From: Nissolia schottii
Taxonomy: Eukaryota; Streptophyta; Magnoliopsida; Fabales; Fabaceae
Reading direction: 5' to 3'
Assembly (NCBI GenBank): GCA_003254905.1
Contig: QANU01045404.1
Location: 100,619 to 164,618, forward strand
Length of the DNA: 64,000 nucleotides
Part shown: piece by piece, positions 23,961 to 36,100 of the stretch
How the letters are laid out: each line of letters begins with the position of its first letter
Position numbering within the stretch: position 1 is the first letter of the stretch
Notes under the pieces: model-generated
What the model saw: only the letters and a program-made list of their open reading frames with translations
Database searches by the model: none
What the model was told of the DNA's origin: nothing
Translations under genes and position numbers: made by a program

Positions 23961-26900
23961 TTAATAAAGAAAGGAAAAAGTTTTAAAATTGATCCATATA
24001 TGCTAATAAAATCCGCCGATATAAAAAACATTTTTTTAGTAGTGAATATGAAACTTGATCTTTTAGTCAAATCAAATACTAAATTTAAAACACATTTGCG
24101 ACCCTTTAAATCCAACGGAATCCAATTTTCATTCATATCATAAAATGCTATGTTCATGGGTTGTAATAAAAGTGTGGATTTTCCTACCAAAAAACTTTTG
24201 GTTGAAAAAAATAGTTTATTTGATTTCTATCTTTATTTATTATATTTTTTATTTTTATAAATTTGTGAAACAAAATAAAAATGTAAATAGTATAGTAATA
24301 ATAATATTATTATGTTTTTTAATATTATTTAATCTTATCATTATTTCTTTACTAAATTCTAAAAATAAAAAATAAAAACATAACCAAATATACCTAATAT
24401 TTTCAAACGAAAATTTCCTTCTTTCTTTTTTTTTTTTTGTTGTTGCAAAATTCATATTTTTATTACAACTCATGAAGAATATAGCATTTTATAACGTGAA
24501 TGAAAATTCGATTCAACAATCTAACCAATAAATTATGAGTGCAATAGGTTGTTCATATATATACCAACTGATTATGTTGATCACAGTACATCCACAACAC
24601 ATAGGAAGTACTCCCATTTTGCTTTCAAATAATAATTCAAATTGAGCGTACTAATAATCAACATATTATTCTTTGATTGATGGGGGAGGAGCATTCATTA
24701 ATCTCATAATTATAAGCGGATAATCGCACCCTGCCATTATTTTTTCAATTGACGTAACATAATGAATCCATAAATCAATCAAAGCTCGAATTAACCACCA
24801 TTATTATCTCCGTGAACATTAGTCTCACTCGTACCTTGGCAGCTGCTCTGCATCTAAACAGGGGCCTAATGGGGTCACCATGGATTAGCAAGAAAGCATA
24901 CAAAAAAGAATGGAAAAAAAATCAAGGAAATGTTAACAGGAAAGGAACAAGCATTAAATCCAGGAATGGCTGCTGATTAGGCAAATTAAAGAAGAGTAAA
25001 GGGTATTATTATTATAAGAAGGGAGATTTTGCTTACTCTTGCATCATCGTCGTGTTGTGACATGTTGCATTCAATTGAATTGATGATGATTAGTGTGAGG
25101 GGTAGAGTAGAGTGCCCCCCATTGATTTATTGATTTCACAATCACAAAATGATTTACCTCTGTGGGACAGTCCTTATCATTCTAGTAATTTCTAATAATG
25201 TGCTTTGCAGTTATATTAAGTATTATTAATGGAAAAGACTAATTGATTCACAACAGGTTACTATTAATTTATTATTCATGGTCACACGATACCATGGTGG
25301 TTCGATAATTTGATTGGAATCGAAATTATAGTTGTGAAATCATGTTTGAGTAAAAAAAAATAAATGAATTAGAATGATAATTATTTGATATAACTTTTGG
25401 GATGAGGCCATTTATAAACTTATGAGGTCATTAGTGAGATTCATTGTGGACTTCATATTTTTTAGTGTTATTGATTTGAAGTTGTCACAAATAATTGTTA
25501 TCATAGTATCATTTTAGAATTAAGAAATATCAACAAATACATAAAACACCACACAACACGTAATATGATAACGCACTAATTTTAAAATTTTATCGGATAT
25601 AAACATGACATATATATGTATAAAACTAAATATTTATAATAATATCTTAATATTTTTATTAATATCAAACTACTAATTTTTAATACTTTTCAAATCTCTT
25701 TTAAAATATATGAAAACGTTTAAGATATTTTCATGTGTCAATACTTGTTAATTTTTTAAAAATTCATATTATTATTATTATAAATCATTTACTATTTAAA
25801 ATATTTTTTACCCAAACATGACAGAGACATGGCTAAAAAAACTTTCGAACATAACTCAACACAATTAATTATAAATTTTTTATTTGGATACTTTTAAATA
25901 CGTGCGACACGTGTCTCAGATACGTATCTTTGTGTGCCGGTATTCACAACATATCAAACACAAGAACATCATAGTTTGATAAAGTTTTTGTACTTCCTTT
26001 CATTAGAATCAATTTACATATACTTGATTTTGTTTGGGTTGTGATTTCGCTTCCAAAAAAATTGATGTGCTTCCACCAAAATTAATTCCAATCAAAACTT
26101 GCAATTCTAACCCTTTTTTTTCCGTCTTACATTAGTTATTTTAAATACCGACTTTTTTAATATCATTCTCAAATATAAATGTTTTTTGTTTCATTTTTTT
26201 TAAACTAATATTTAAAGCAATTCTAACCAAATCTAAACCAAACGAGCATACTCAATCATGCATTTCATAAAAAATAAAAAATAAAAAATAAATTATTTAT
26301 GCATGTGCTAGCATGTACCTTTTAAATTTAGTTAACTGTCTAATCACTTTTTGCCTTAGAATGAACGAGAAAGGCACACGCACACCCACTCTAATATTAT
26401 TATGAAAAGAACTTGTAATAATGAATCAATTATTAGTAATGTTTTTATTAAGAGCGGTTTTATCTCTGCATTTGATAATGGAAAATCCTAGAAGATTTCA
26501 AGTATATAATATTATTATTACATTTTTTTTGTAAGTTTTCCCATAATCCAAATTAATACACAAGATTATATACTTTTTCTTCTGTAATTACACATTAAAA
26601 ATGAAGTTTTATTACACTTTAAAGTTTAAACAATTTTTTTTATTAACCTTTAAACAATATAAATCAATACATTAAAAATGACATCACTGTTAAGTATAGT
26701 TTTAAACAATATAAATTAATAATAAGAAACATGTTTAAAGAAATAGATGAAGATAAATTTTTTTTTTAAGATTATCATTGTCTTAAAATAATTTGTAAAC
26801 TAATTCTCTATCTCCAAAAACGATAGGTACATGAAAGATATCTTAAGGATAAATTTTAAGTGAATTCTTGTATCTCTTAAATGAAAAAAAATGTCAGGGA

Positions 26901-27217
26901 CACGTCTCTACTTTTTCTATCTTATCCATGTCTCATGACGAAAACCCAGCATTGTATCCCTAATTATTAAAAAAAAAAAAAACCTGTCGGATATATGAAT
27001 GTCAACACATTGCCACTGAACTCTGACTTCCAAGTTTCGAAATATTTTTTTAAAAAAATGGAGAAGAAAAAATTAAAACAAAAAATCTGCGTCAAATTTC
27101 AATTTTACAAACATACGAGTTCTTAAAATCGGTAACAGCCGGTGCCATTTTCAGGTTTTGCAAAAAAAAAAAAAAAAAAAACAAACAAACAAAGAGAGAC
27201 GTATCTAAGGGGATAGG
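23961..27217. other. gene-poor AT-rich interval
   Basis: Mostly AT-rich DNA with homopolymers. It contains one possible tiny spliced frame at 24791-25063 and, near 25900-25950, a GACACGTGTC palindrome (which includes a CACGTG core). No other feature is supported. Confidence 0.4.
24791..25063 (-). CDS. possible two-exon micro-ORF, 29 aa (weak)
   Basis: On the minus strand, exon 25063-25037 (MSQHDDDAR) ends at GTAAGC and exon 24853-24791 starts after TGTTTAG, both phase 0, giving 29 residues ending HGDNNGG. The splice signals are good but the product is tiny and not recognised. It could be the end of an untranslated transcript, a regulatory short peptide, or chance. Confidence 0.2.
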
Positions 27218-27823
27218 TAGGGGTGCACACGGGTTGGGTCGGGTAGGACCCGCCCGTGTTGTAGCCCCGACCCGCCGTTCGGCGGGCGGGTCGGGTCGGG
27301 TAAAAATAGCAAAATTTATATAGGTATCCGCCAGACCCGCAACCCGCCCGGGTGGGGTAGGATTAGGCGGGTCGGCGGGTGACCCGCCTTCTTTTTCTTA
27401 AAAAAAAAATCTGATTTTTTAGCACAGCCCACACATCCCACAGCCCACCAAGCACACAGCCCACCCNACTGTGAGACGTGAGTCGCGAAAGGGAAAGTGG
27501 GAAGCTGTGAGAGAGTAAGAGTGAAACCTGTGGCTGTGGCTGTGAAAGTGAAAGGGTGAAATGAAAGGGTGAAACGTGAAAGCCTTATGGCTGAAAGCAA
27601 TTTAGGGTTAGAAAATAAAAATTAAAAATGTAATATATATATATAGGCGGGTACGGGTCGGGTCGGGTTTGGAGTTTTGAACCCGAGACTCGACCCGTCA
27701 ACTTAGGCGGGTAGCGCGGGTCTGACCCGCCGACCCGTCGACCCGCCGAATCCGACCCGCGCGGGTCGGATTGGGTCGGATTTGGCAGGTCGGCGGGTTG
27801 GGTACGACCCGTGTTCACCCCTA
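27218..27823. mobile_element. GC-rich non-autonomous hAT element 3 with perfect 8-bp TSD
   Basis: The ends are TAGGGGTGCACACGGGT on the left and ACCCGTGTTCACCCCTA on the right, a near-perfect inverted pair. The octamer GGGATAGG is repeated exactly at 27210-27217 and 27824-27831. The 606-bp interior is packed with GGGTCGGCGGGT-type words and their complement at both ends, an island of high GC in AT-rich DNA, around a middle with ordinary composition and one N (27466). No transposase is present. Confidence 0.9.
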
Positions 27824-28454
27824 GGGATAGGGGAACAGAGGGTTTTGTTTTGAAATCGGTTGTACGGTTGCCGATTTTCGGCTTCCCTTGTTGACTGCGT
27901 CAAGCTTGTAGACTACGTTGCCACGCTGACTGATCCATGTATGAAGAACCTCTCCCTCCCTTTGCTCCCTATTTAAAGAAGGTGAGTGCAACTGAAGTCG
28001 TTGCCTTTCAATCCCTTTCTCTTAAATTTATATACTATTTCTCTTCTATTTTGCTTCATAAATTTCTATGGAGTGGAATTATAAAAGAAACACTATTGTT
28101 GTGTAGTGTTGTAAAAAAAATAAATTTAGTAAATATGGTGAGAGGACATGTAGATACTACAGTAAACTTTGCCTTACATATTTCATAAGTCATTCGCCAG
28201 AATAATAATCAAGTTTGTTGATAAACTTAGTATTATTATTGTTATACTTTATTTGTGCATTATTTTTAAGTATGTTGTTAAAATGGAGACACGAAATATG
28301 CTCTATACTTGCTTTATTGTTAAGATGTATTAGAAACATGGGCTTATTTTGACATTAAAAAAAAATAAATTATTGATAACACAGTTATTACTTTTGTTTA
28401 TTAATTATTTTATTATTACAGGAGTCGTGAGACTTACAGAATAGACATGGAAAC

Positions 28455-28700
28455 ATTGAGTCACCAAATCCCTTGATACATGCCTATCTAGAAAATGATA
28501 CTTTGTGGCAGGTGGCTTCAATGCCTAATATGATAATCAACCATGAGCTTATTAATGCGCTTGTGGAACTTTGGAGATCGAAGATCCATACATTTCATCT
28601 ACCTCACGGTGAGTGTATAGTAACATTGGAAGATGTTACAGTGTTATTTTGACCCATATTTCAGAGATAACTAATTTGCAAAGCCATGTGTGGTGTAAAG
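28455..28700 (+). pseudogene. plant mobile domain (MAIN-like) fragment
   Basis: The plus-strand frame reads LIHAYLENDTLWQVA, then a spacer, then INHELINALVELWR, then THTFHLPHGE-type residues (here IHTFHLPHGECIVTLEDV). This is the signature start of the plant mobile domain (long-form phosphatase/MAIN-like), where LPHGE and TLEDV are conserved. The frame hits a stop right after VLF, then another a few codons on (LICKAMCG follows). Such domains occur in host MAIN genes and in some transposons; this is a broken piece of one or the other. Confidence 0.7.
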
Positions 28701-30065
28701 CCCCCAAGTTCGTAAGGAAATTCATATATAATGAAGACAATTAAATGAGAAAATGAAAGACGTCTCTGGAATCTGGATTTATAGGATACATATATATTTT
28801 GGTGGCGTCAATCAAAGTTCGTAACAAGGTGAAGATGAGAGTGTGTGACCTTCAATGGAATGAATATAAAATGTGTATGTGGACAAAGAGCTATTTCCAA
28901 TTGGTCATGTCCTTTTCCATGAAGCCAAGCACATGGTTATCCCTTCATATTCCATTTAAAGTTCTTCATATTTGTCCTAAAACATAGACACATTGCCTAA
29001 TTTAGAATAGTGCACGTGGTGGACTATAGTATTTTCATTTCAATTATTGAAGGGCCAATGCCCACCATGCCAAATTGTTGCTGGTTTTTCTTTGGCAATG
29101 AAGCAATTAGCTATTACGAAGAAAACTGGATCATAATGTAGCAGTGTTTTTGGCTAAGCATGCTTTGTTGTTCTCAATATTGCAATATTGGTATATATCC
29201 GATAAGTTAGATATTGTTGAAACTTCTATGCTTTCGATCTAGTTATCTATATTTAAATGTGTGAGAAATTCAGACTGTAATTCGTTGCGTTTTAGTGGAT
29301 TAACCCGTATATAGTAGTAGCATAAGCTTCACTTCAGTTTGCATTTAGTTATCTATCCAAAAACATTAACCATGCAACTTCCCATTCTAGGCATGTGGCA
29401 AGGTATGCACTTGACATGTCATTGATTTTAGGTTTCCTTCACTTAGAGTCAAAGTGAATACAGAAATCATTACATTACATATTGTCAAAGAAGGAAATGA
29501 CATTATAGCAACATGAATATATTTGTTTTTCAGATCTTGTTATATAGACATGATACGTTGCAGTTTACTACCGGTTTATTTTAAGCTTACTAATTACTCA
29601 TGTAATTAGGTAACTCACTCAATTATAATAATTTTTAAATATGAGTTCTTTAGATTTTTTTTTCCTCCAAAATATAAGGAAAAAATTGTCCTTTTCGACC
29701 AAAGTTGCTCACTAATATCTTGGCAGAAATTTTACACAATTTTGTCTCTTATATACTATTAATTCAGTCAAATTTGGAGGAGTATTGTTTACTTAATTAT
29801 ATTTCAAAATTCATAAATTTATTTCATGCCCCAATTAAACTTTATAATATACCTAGATATTAAAAAGATTAGCAACCGAGTTGACATAGTTGTAAATGCA
29901 GTCGTTGATGGCAAAAAATAGCGTTGGTTACATGCCAAGTTGCTATCCTAGCTAGTTACAATCTAAGGGTAATGTAATAGAAGAAGGAGGAAGTGACATA
30001 GAGTAGGGTGGTACTCAGATCAAGTCATCACTTCATGTGAAAAACTATGAGCCAGCCTGATTTGT
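28701..30065. other. AT-rich interval, no gene recognised
   Basis: The frame at 28799-28987 (62 aa) continues from the mobile-domain relic but shows nothing I recognise. The rest is AT-rich and unassigned. Confidence 0.35.
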
Positions 30066-30249
30066 AGGGAAAGGCTACTATGGTGTCCCTATGGTTTGGT
30101 ACCATTGGATGGTACCTCTGTTTTTCATCCAAACAGCTTTCTAAAATTACAACTGATGCCACCGCTTCATTTTTGTTATATTGCACAATCATCCCTTAGC
30201 AAAATTCATTTTGCAAATGTAGCTCCCCCTCGTCTCTCTCCCTTCACAC

Positions 30250-30577
30250 TCACACCCCTTCCCGTTTCTCTCTTCTCCCACCCCCAATTTCACCTTATCC
30301 GTCCCCACACCATTCCTCTCATCTTCTTCCCGCATTGCCCTTCTCACCACAAAAACTAGAGCCTTCGGCGGTGACAACATCGACACATCCTTCTTTGACA
30401 CCGTGAACCCGGAAGAAGACATCCCCTTCAACCCGTCGGAAGCCTCGGAGGGCTTCATTGCCTCACCCTCCTTCGACGACGGCCGCCGGAGACCGAGGAC
30501 GAGATAGTTATGGCATACGAGGAGCTCTACAGCCCGACGTATAGCGAGGGGAGCATTCTTGGGAATGACATATACGT
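30250..30577 (+). pseudogene. captured 5' part of a plastid ribosomal protein S5 gene
   Basis: From about 30280 one frame reads PTPFLSSSSRIALLTTKTRA, a Ser/Thr/Arg-rich stretch of the chloroplast transit-peptide type, then [20 protein letters not shown]. After a one-base frame break near 30490 it continues [26 protein letters not shown] recognise this series as the acidic N-terminal region of plant plastid RPS5, from memory of the Arabidopsis protein. RPS5 belongs to the small subunit of the plastid ribosome. The frame break and the abrupt end at the glucanase junction near 30577 make it non-functional. Confidence 0.75.
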
Positions 30578-30711
30578 GATGATCCCCGAATCAGCATCGT
30601 AGAGACGGATTTTGCTAATGGTGGTGGACTAGAGGAGCTTGGCGGTGGCCTCCAACGGCGGAAGGTTCTCATTAACCTGGCCGTAGATCACTCCTATAAA
30701 AGACTGCGATT
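30576..30711 (-). pseudogene. captured GH17 beta-1,3-glucanase fragment
   Basis: The minus strand reads SQSFIGVIYGQVNENLPP, then ATAKLL, stop, [17 protein letters not shown]. This is the N-terminal region of the mature GH17 catalytic domain (family pattern IGVxYGxxxxNLP ... STxIxKxRLYDAD). A TAG stands at 30631-30629 where Gln is usual. Upstream on this strand, TTTCCCCTTGCAG precedes the segment exactly as an intron end would, matching the intron that GH17 genes have near the signal-peptide boundary, so the capture came from genomic DNA rather than mRNA. It runs opposite to the S5 piece. Confidence 0.75.
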
Positions 30712-30974
30712 CTGCAAGGGGAAACCGAAAAATGAAGCTGAATTAATTGATTCGAATTTTCAAATTTGACTAGAAATTAAATTAATAAATTTATTTTCCC
30801 AAGTGATAGTGAAAGAGTTGAAAAAAGGATAGTAATGTTAGTTGAGAGATTTGGAAGAGAAAGTGGCCAGAAAGCAGCATTGCTTTCTTTTCGACTTATC
30901 AGCAAACGATGAAAAGGGGGAGACAGTAACAATTACAATTATGGCACGAAAAAAGGAACTAACTAGCAAAGTAG

Positions 30975-31080
30975 AGGGTGGTGTGACCAAGGTGGTTAAG
31001 GGAGGGAAGTAGCTTAAGTTTAGGACGATGGTGGTGGTCGGCGAGAAAGGGCGGCTACATTTGGGGGAAGCCACATTTGC
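30975..31080 (+). pseudogene. captured internal part of plastid ribosomal protein S5
   Basis: The frame reads [10 protein letters not shown], stop, LKFRTMVVVGEKG, matching the conserved S5 RNA-binding motif ([11 protein letters not shown], RFxAxVVVGD). The Gln codon CAG has become TAG. The S5 segment that normally joins this to the GNDIYVM part is missing, its place being taken by the glucanase piece and unassigned sequence. Confidence 0.8.
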
Positions 31081-31203
31081 AAACAACTTTTTCAGTAAAG
31101 ACTTGTGTGCAATATTACAAAGGCTGAATAGTCAAGTTTATTGTGGAATTAGGGGTACCATCCAATGGTACCAAACCATAGGGACACCATGGTAGCCTTC
31201 CCT

Positions 31204-32802
31204 TGATTTGTACAAGTTTGAAGTGGGAGGTCCTCCTACAATAGCTATATGAGGGAACTTCATGAGGTAAGGGACCCCCTTTAGAAAAAGAATAAAGAGA
31301 TGTCAACCATAGAATTCCTTCTATTAACTGATTTTGGGTAAAACGTGTACCCCATCAAAAGTTGTCTACAGTTGTCAACCGTCCCCCAGTTTGTCCGTTG
31401 TCAGTCACCCCTAGTCCTTGAAAATTGTGTCATTACCATTGAGTGAGGAAAAAGTAATCTCCAAAACTTTGTTCATAAGACTAAGAAATCCATTATAAAA
31501 TAGGAGACTTAGTTGAAACTAAGGGAGGACGAAGAAAGAAGGTCCTAAGTAACACAAAGTGCCCATTTCAAAAGCTAAAGGGAGAATCAAAACTCTTCAT
31601 ACACATATCCAGGAGAAATCATAGCCATGAAGGAATCTAAGTGAGTGAACCTATAGAGAGAGCCCTTGCCTACATTACCCTATTAAGGTTTCGCTTTCTC
31701 TTGGCTCCAACCACCTTGTTCACGATTCCATTTTTGGCTCACAAGTTTACGAATCAATGACCTATTAATTTTGGCATCAATAATCAGTCTCAAGCCCAAG
31801 TCTTGGATATGAAGTTATGTTAAGTCTCATAAAGGAGAGCTTTACCACCCAAAAGATCCTATCCGACTCGAATAGAATAACCTCCAGTAAGATGATACTT
31901 GTGGTCTAGACACAAAAAATAGATATAAATACATATTATCATGTTCAGGAAAAGGATCTCTTTGCAATTCTCACAAAAAGACCCTCCTTGAGAAGGCAAC
32001 CTCATTTTTATTTAAAGGATAAATTAAATTAATCTCTTCCCATTTGGTGAAATTACACCGGCATTACCTCTTTTTAAATAAATTATTTGATGAACACTGA
32101 CTTTTCTTAATGATGATTTACTCCTATTCAAATACATCTAAATATAAACTAACTAATATTGGTAAAGAGATAGTCCATGACACCATGACAAATCACAGTT
32201 CAAATATTAATCGAAGGAAGCAACAATGTCTTAATAGAATTTCACTCTCATGAGAGAATACTAGTTGGAAAAAAAAAAATTCAAATATGAGGTATTGGTA
32301 TTACATTTATGTTATACAAAAAAATAATTTTACACATTAATTAAGTCAAATTCTTATGATTACTCATTTAATTTATACATTCATTGTATTTCAAAATTCT
32401 TTATTTCATTTCCATGTTCCAACGAAACATTTTTTTTTCATTCTTTAAATGCATATATTAAAATAATAATACTCTTTGACCGATGAGATCCAAACCGGTT
32501 ATCGCAAGTAACGAACATGGGAGTGTCGTTGTTACGATGCCAACTCACCTGAAAAAGAATTGAATTTGAATTTCTGGGCAAAAAGAGCAAAGCAGCCATC
32601 ATCACCAGCCAAACAACAAACAACGACAACAACAACGCCATAAACCTCTTTTCCTCCAAAACTATTATAACTCTCTGCGTTTGTTGCGGGGAAGGGAGGA
32701 ACAAACACAACACCCACACACAGCATGAACCTTCGGTACTTCAAACAGAAACTCCAACAAAAGAAAAAAACAGAGCACCTATTCTCTCTCTCTCTCTCTC
32801 TC
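31204..32802. other. intergenic region upstream of the myosin gene
   Basis: Mostly unassigned; 31320-31990 is less AT-rich and looks repeat-derived but shows no domain. The stretch 32500-32800 probably includes the myosin promoter or 5' leader and ends in a (TC)10 run at 32783-32802 next to the assembly gap. Confidence 0.4.
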
Positions 32803-32926
32803 NNNNNNNNNNNNNNNNNNNNNNNNNNNNNNNNNNNNNNNNNNNNNNNNNNNNNNNNNNNNNNNNNNNNNNNNNNNNNNNNNNNNNNNNNNNNNNNNNN
32901 NNNNNNNNNNNNNNNNNNNNNNNNNN
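32803..32926. other. assembly gap of 124 N
   Basis: Unknown bases flanked by a (TC)n run on the left and 17 C on the right (32927-32943). Frames drawn across it are meaningless. The gap falls in the likely 5' leader or promoter of the myosin gene. Confidence 0.98.
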
Positions 32927-33179
32927 CCCCCCCCCCCCCCCCCACAATCAACCTTATACCTTTCAAAAACCAACCTTTTCACCATTTTCTGTCTTAAATC
33001 CCAAAAGGGTACTCCAATTTCGTCCCTTTTGTGGATTTCATAAGGGGAATCGTGAAAACGAAAAAGGGGCGTTGAGATTGCATTTTGGGAATGAGAGATT
33101 GAAGGGAAAGTTTGAACTTCCTGTGATTTTTGTTGTTGTTGTTGTTGTTGATATTTTTTTTATTGGGGGTACAACAAAG

Positions 33180-36100
33180 ATGATGTTATCAGCTTCTCCT
33201 TCTCCCAATTCTCTGGCGAGGAGCTCGCTGGAAGAGATGCTTGATTTGCTCCGGCGGAGGGATGAGGAGGAGAAGCCGAGGGACTTGCCGCCGGCATTGC
33301 CTGCTCGGCCTACGTCGAAGGCCCGGCTGCCGGCTAGGCGGTCACTGCCAAATAGCTTCAAGCTCAATGGTGATGGTGGTAATGGAGGCAATAATGAGAT
33401 CAGGAGGTCCAAGGGTGGGGGCCATAGGAGGAAAGGTAGTTTTGGGATCAAGAAGGCTAAGGTGGATGTGGAATCACCTTACATTGTGAAACCAGAGGAG
33501 AACTTGAGTATTGAAGAACAACCACCACCACCACCACCACCATCATCATCACCATCACAGGTTCAGATTTCAACATCTGCTGATTCTGATTCTGCTGATG
33601 CTGCTGCTGCTGCTGCTACTGATGCTGCTTCTGTGGCTTCTCCTCCAGCAGGGGAAGGGGAAGGAGAAGAGGAATTGGAAGTGGAGGATGATAACATTTC
33701 TTATTTCATCAAAAAGGTAACTGAGGACTTTAAAGTGGTTGTGGTTGTTGTTGATTACTTGTTGATGTTTTGATATGTGGTGTTGCAATAGTATCTCTGT
33801 TTTTTTAATTAAGTTTTGACAGTGGTGCTTGCTTCTTAGCGTTTGAATTTGTCAATTAGTATTTATTTAATATACATCTTTGTGTTTTGTAACTGCAACA
33901 CTGCAACATAAACCATTTCAGAACTGTGGAGAAAGATAACTACCTGTGTTAATTGAATTAAAAAGTGGGTTGGTTATTTTTAATTTGAATTTTAGATGTA
34001 TCAATTAATGATTTACATGAAAACACTATGGCGTCGCTTGATCCATGTAGTTGATCCCACATAGTGGGATAAGGCTCTGTTGTTGTTGTTGTAATTTTAG
34101 ATGTATCAATTTACAAAGTTATTGGATGAAATTTCCATTCAGGGCTTTTATAAATTTTCATGTTTGAGGTATGTGTACTTCTCGTTCCAACTTTCTTTCT
34201 CTTTTCTCTGTTTTCATACTCCTAGAGCTTTCCTATTGGTTGATTATATATAAGGCTATTTTATTGAAAGATATTCCTTTTACAATGTTACAATTGAATA
34301 ATGTATGTTTGAAGGCTTTTATGTATTAAGTTCTATAATAGTGTTACAATTGTTCTTTTGTTTATTATTCATTGGCATAGATTGACAGTTGAATTGTTGT
34401 ATTTTTGTTAATGGCATGTGCGGTTCCAATAAATTTCCTTTATGTTTGTGGTTGTTTCCACAGAAACTCCATGTTTGGTGTAGGCAACCAAGAGGGAGGT
34501 GGGAAATTGGAATGATACAGTCTACTTCAGGAGAGGAAGCATCTGTTTCACTCTCAAATGGAAACGTAAGTTTCTAAGCTTTTTGTGTCTTTGGAAGATG
34601 TTTTTCAATTTTAAGTTTTCAAGGTAACAAGTCATTTGTGGTTGTTACTGCAGATTATGAAAGTGCCCAGATTAGAGCTCCTGCCAGCTAATCCTGATAT
34701 TTTAGAGGGTGTGGATGATCTTATACAGCTCAGTTATTTAAATGAGCCCTCAGTTCTTCACAATCTTCAGTTCAGATATTCTCAAGATATGATTTATGTA
34801 TGAGTTTGTTCTCTTCTGGCTTGTTCTTCTAATTGGGGTGATCATCTGGGTTCCCTCATGTAGTATTTGTGCTTTCTGTATGCAGAGCAAAGCAGGGCCA
34901 GTTTTAATTGCCCTCAATCCCTTCAAAGATGTCCAGATTTATGGAAAAGATTACGTCTCGGCTTATAGACAGAAATCTGCTGATAGTCCTCATGTTTATG
35001 CTGTGGCAGATGCAGCTTATAATGAGATGATAAGAGGTGAGTGTTATTCCCACTTTCTTTTCACTCCTTTGGAATATCTGTCATGCTGTAGTTTTATGAT
35101 ATATTCATGAAAGTTTTCTGTTTACATTTTGCACACTGCAGAAGAAGTGAATCAATCCATTATCATAAGGTCAGCACATATTACATTAAGAGCTTTGTTC
35201 TGTGCATGCCTCTTCATATATCTTTCTGAACTCAACAGCATTGAATTTCTATAGAATAAGCTATTAGCTCTAGTGTACTTGTTAATAATCACCGTTACAA
35301 ATTTGTTCACAGTGGTGAGAGTGGAGCTGGGAAGACAGAGACAGCAAAAATTGCCATGCAATACTTAGCTTATCTTGGTGGTGGCAGTTGTGGGATAGAA
35401 AATGAAGTTCTTCAGACAAATTTTATACTAGAATCTTTTGGGAATGCAAAAACATCTAGGAATGACAACTCTAGCAGATTTGTGAGTTTGTGTATCTTGT
35501 CATAATAATCATAATGGAACTCACTCCTCCTGCTGTTATTCTATAAGATTTCAATACAGCACTTTGTGGTTGGAATTAAAAGGTTGAGTAATTTAATTGA
35601 TATACTTTTTTAATTTGGTTCAGGGGAAGTTGATTGAAATTCATTTCAGCATAACAGGAAAAATTTGTGGAGCTAAAATTCAAACCTGTAAGCATATGTT
35701 CTAGTTAAATATGTTATATAAATTTTCTCTTTTTTGATATCCATTTCTTTTCCAACTTACTGACTTGACTTGTACTTCTGACTTTGTGTTTCTCATATGC
35801 CAATTTCATTATGCTAACTTGAACAGTTCTGTTAGAAAAGGTAACTTGCTATATCCTATGTAAATACAAGTGTGGAACTGAAATATTTATCTAACTTCAC
35901 TTCTGAAACAATCGATGTCTCCTGTGTGCAGTCAAGAGTTGTTCAACTGGCCAGTGGCGAGAGGTCATATCACATATTTTATCAACTTTGTGCTGGATCT
36001 TCACCTGATCTTAAAGGTGTATTTTCTATGTAATTTATCTATTTGCTTGCATACTTAATACCTTATGTCACACAATATTCCTCAGACAATGTATTTGTTT

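Larger units (their letters stand above)
30066..31203. mobile_element. Pack-type Mutator-like element 1 with two captured host-gene fragments
   Basis: Inverted ends of about 50 bp read AGGGAAAGGCTACTATGG on the left and, in complement, AGGGAAGGCTACCATGG on the right. TGATTTGT is repeated exactly at 30058-30065 and 31204-31211, and the following A can extend it to 9 bp, which fits the 8-10 bp duplications of Mutator-like elements. The 1138-bp interior has no transposase; it holds pieces of a chloroplast ribosomal protein S5 gene (plus strand) and a GH17 glucanase gene (minus strand). A related copy lies at 57904-59144 in the opposite orientation. Confidence 0.8.

Noticed and set aside
32532..32966. 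Frames of 68-144 codons across the N gap
   Set aside because: They run through unknown bases and simple repeats, so they have no meaning.
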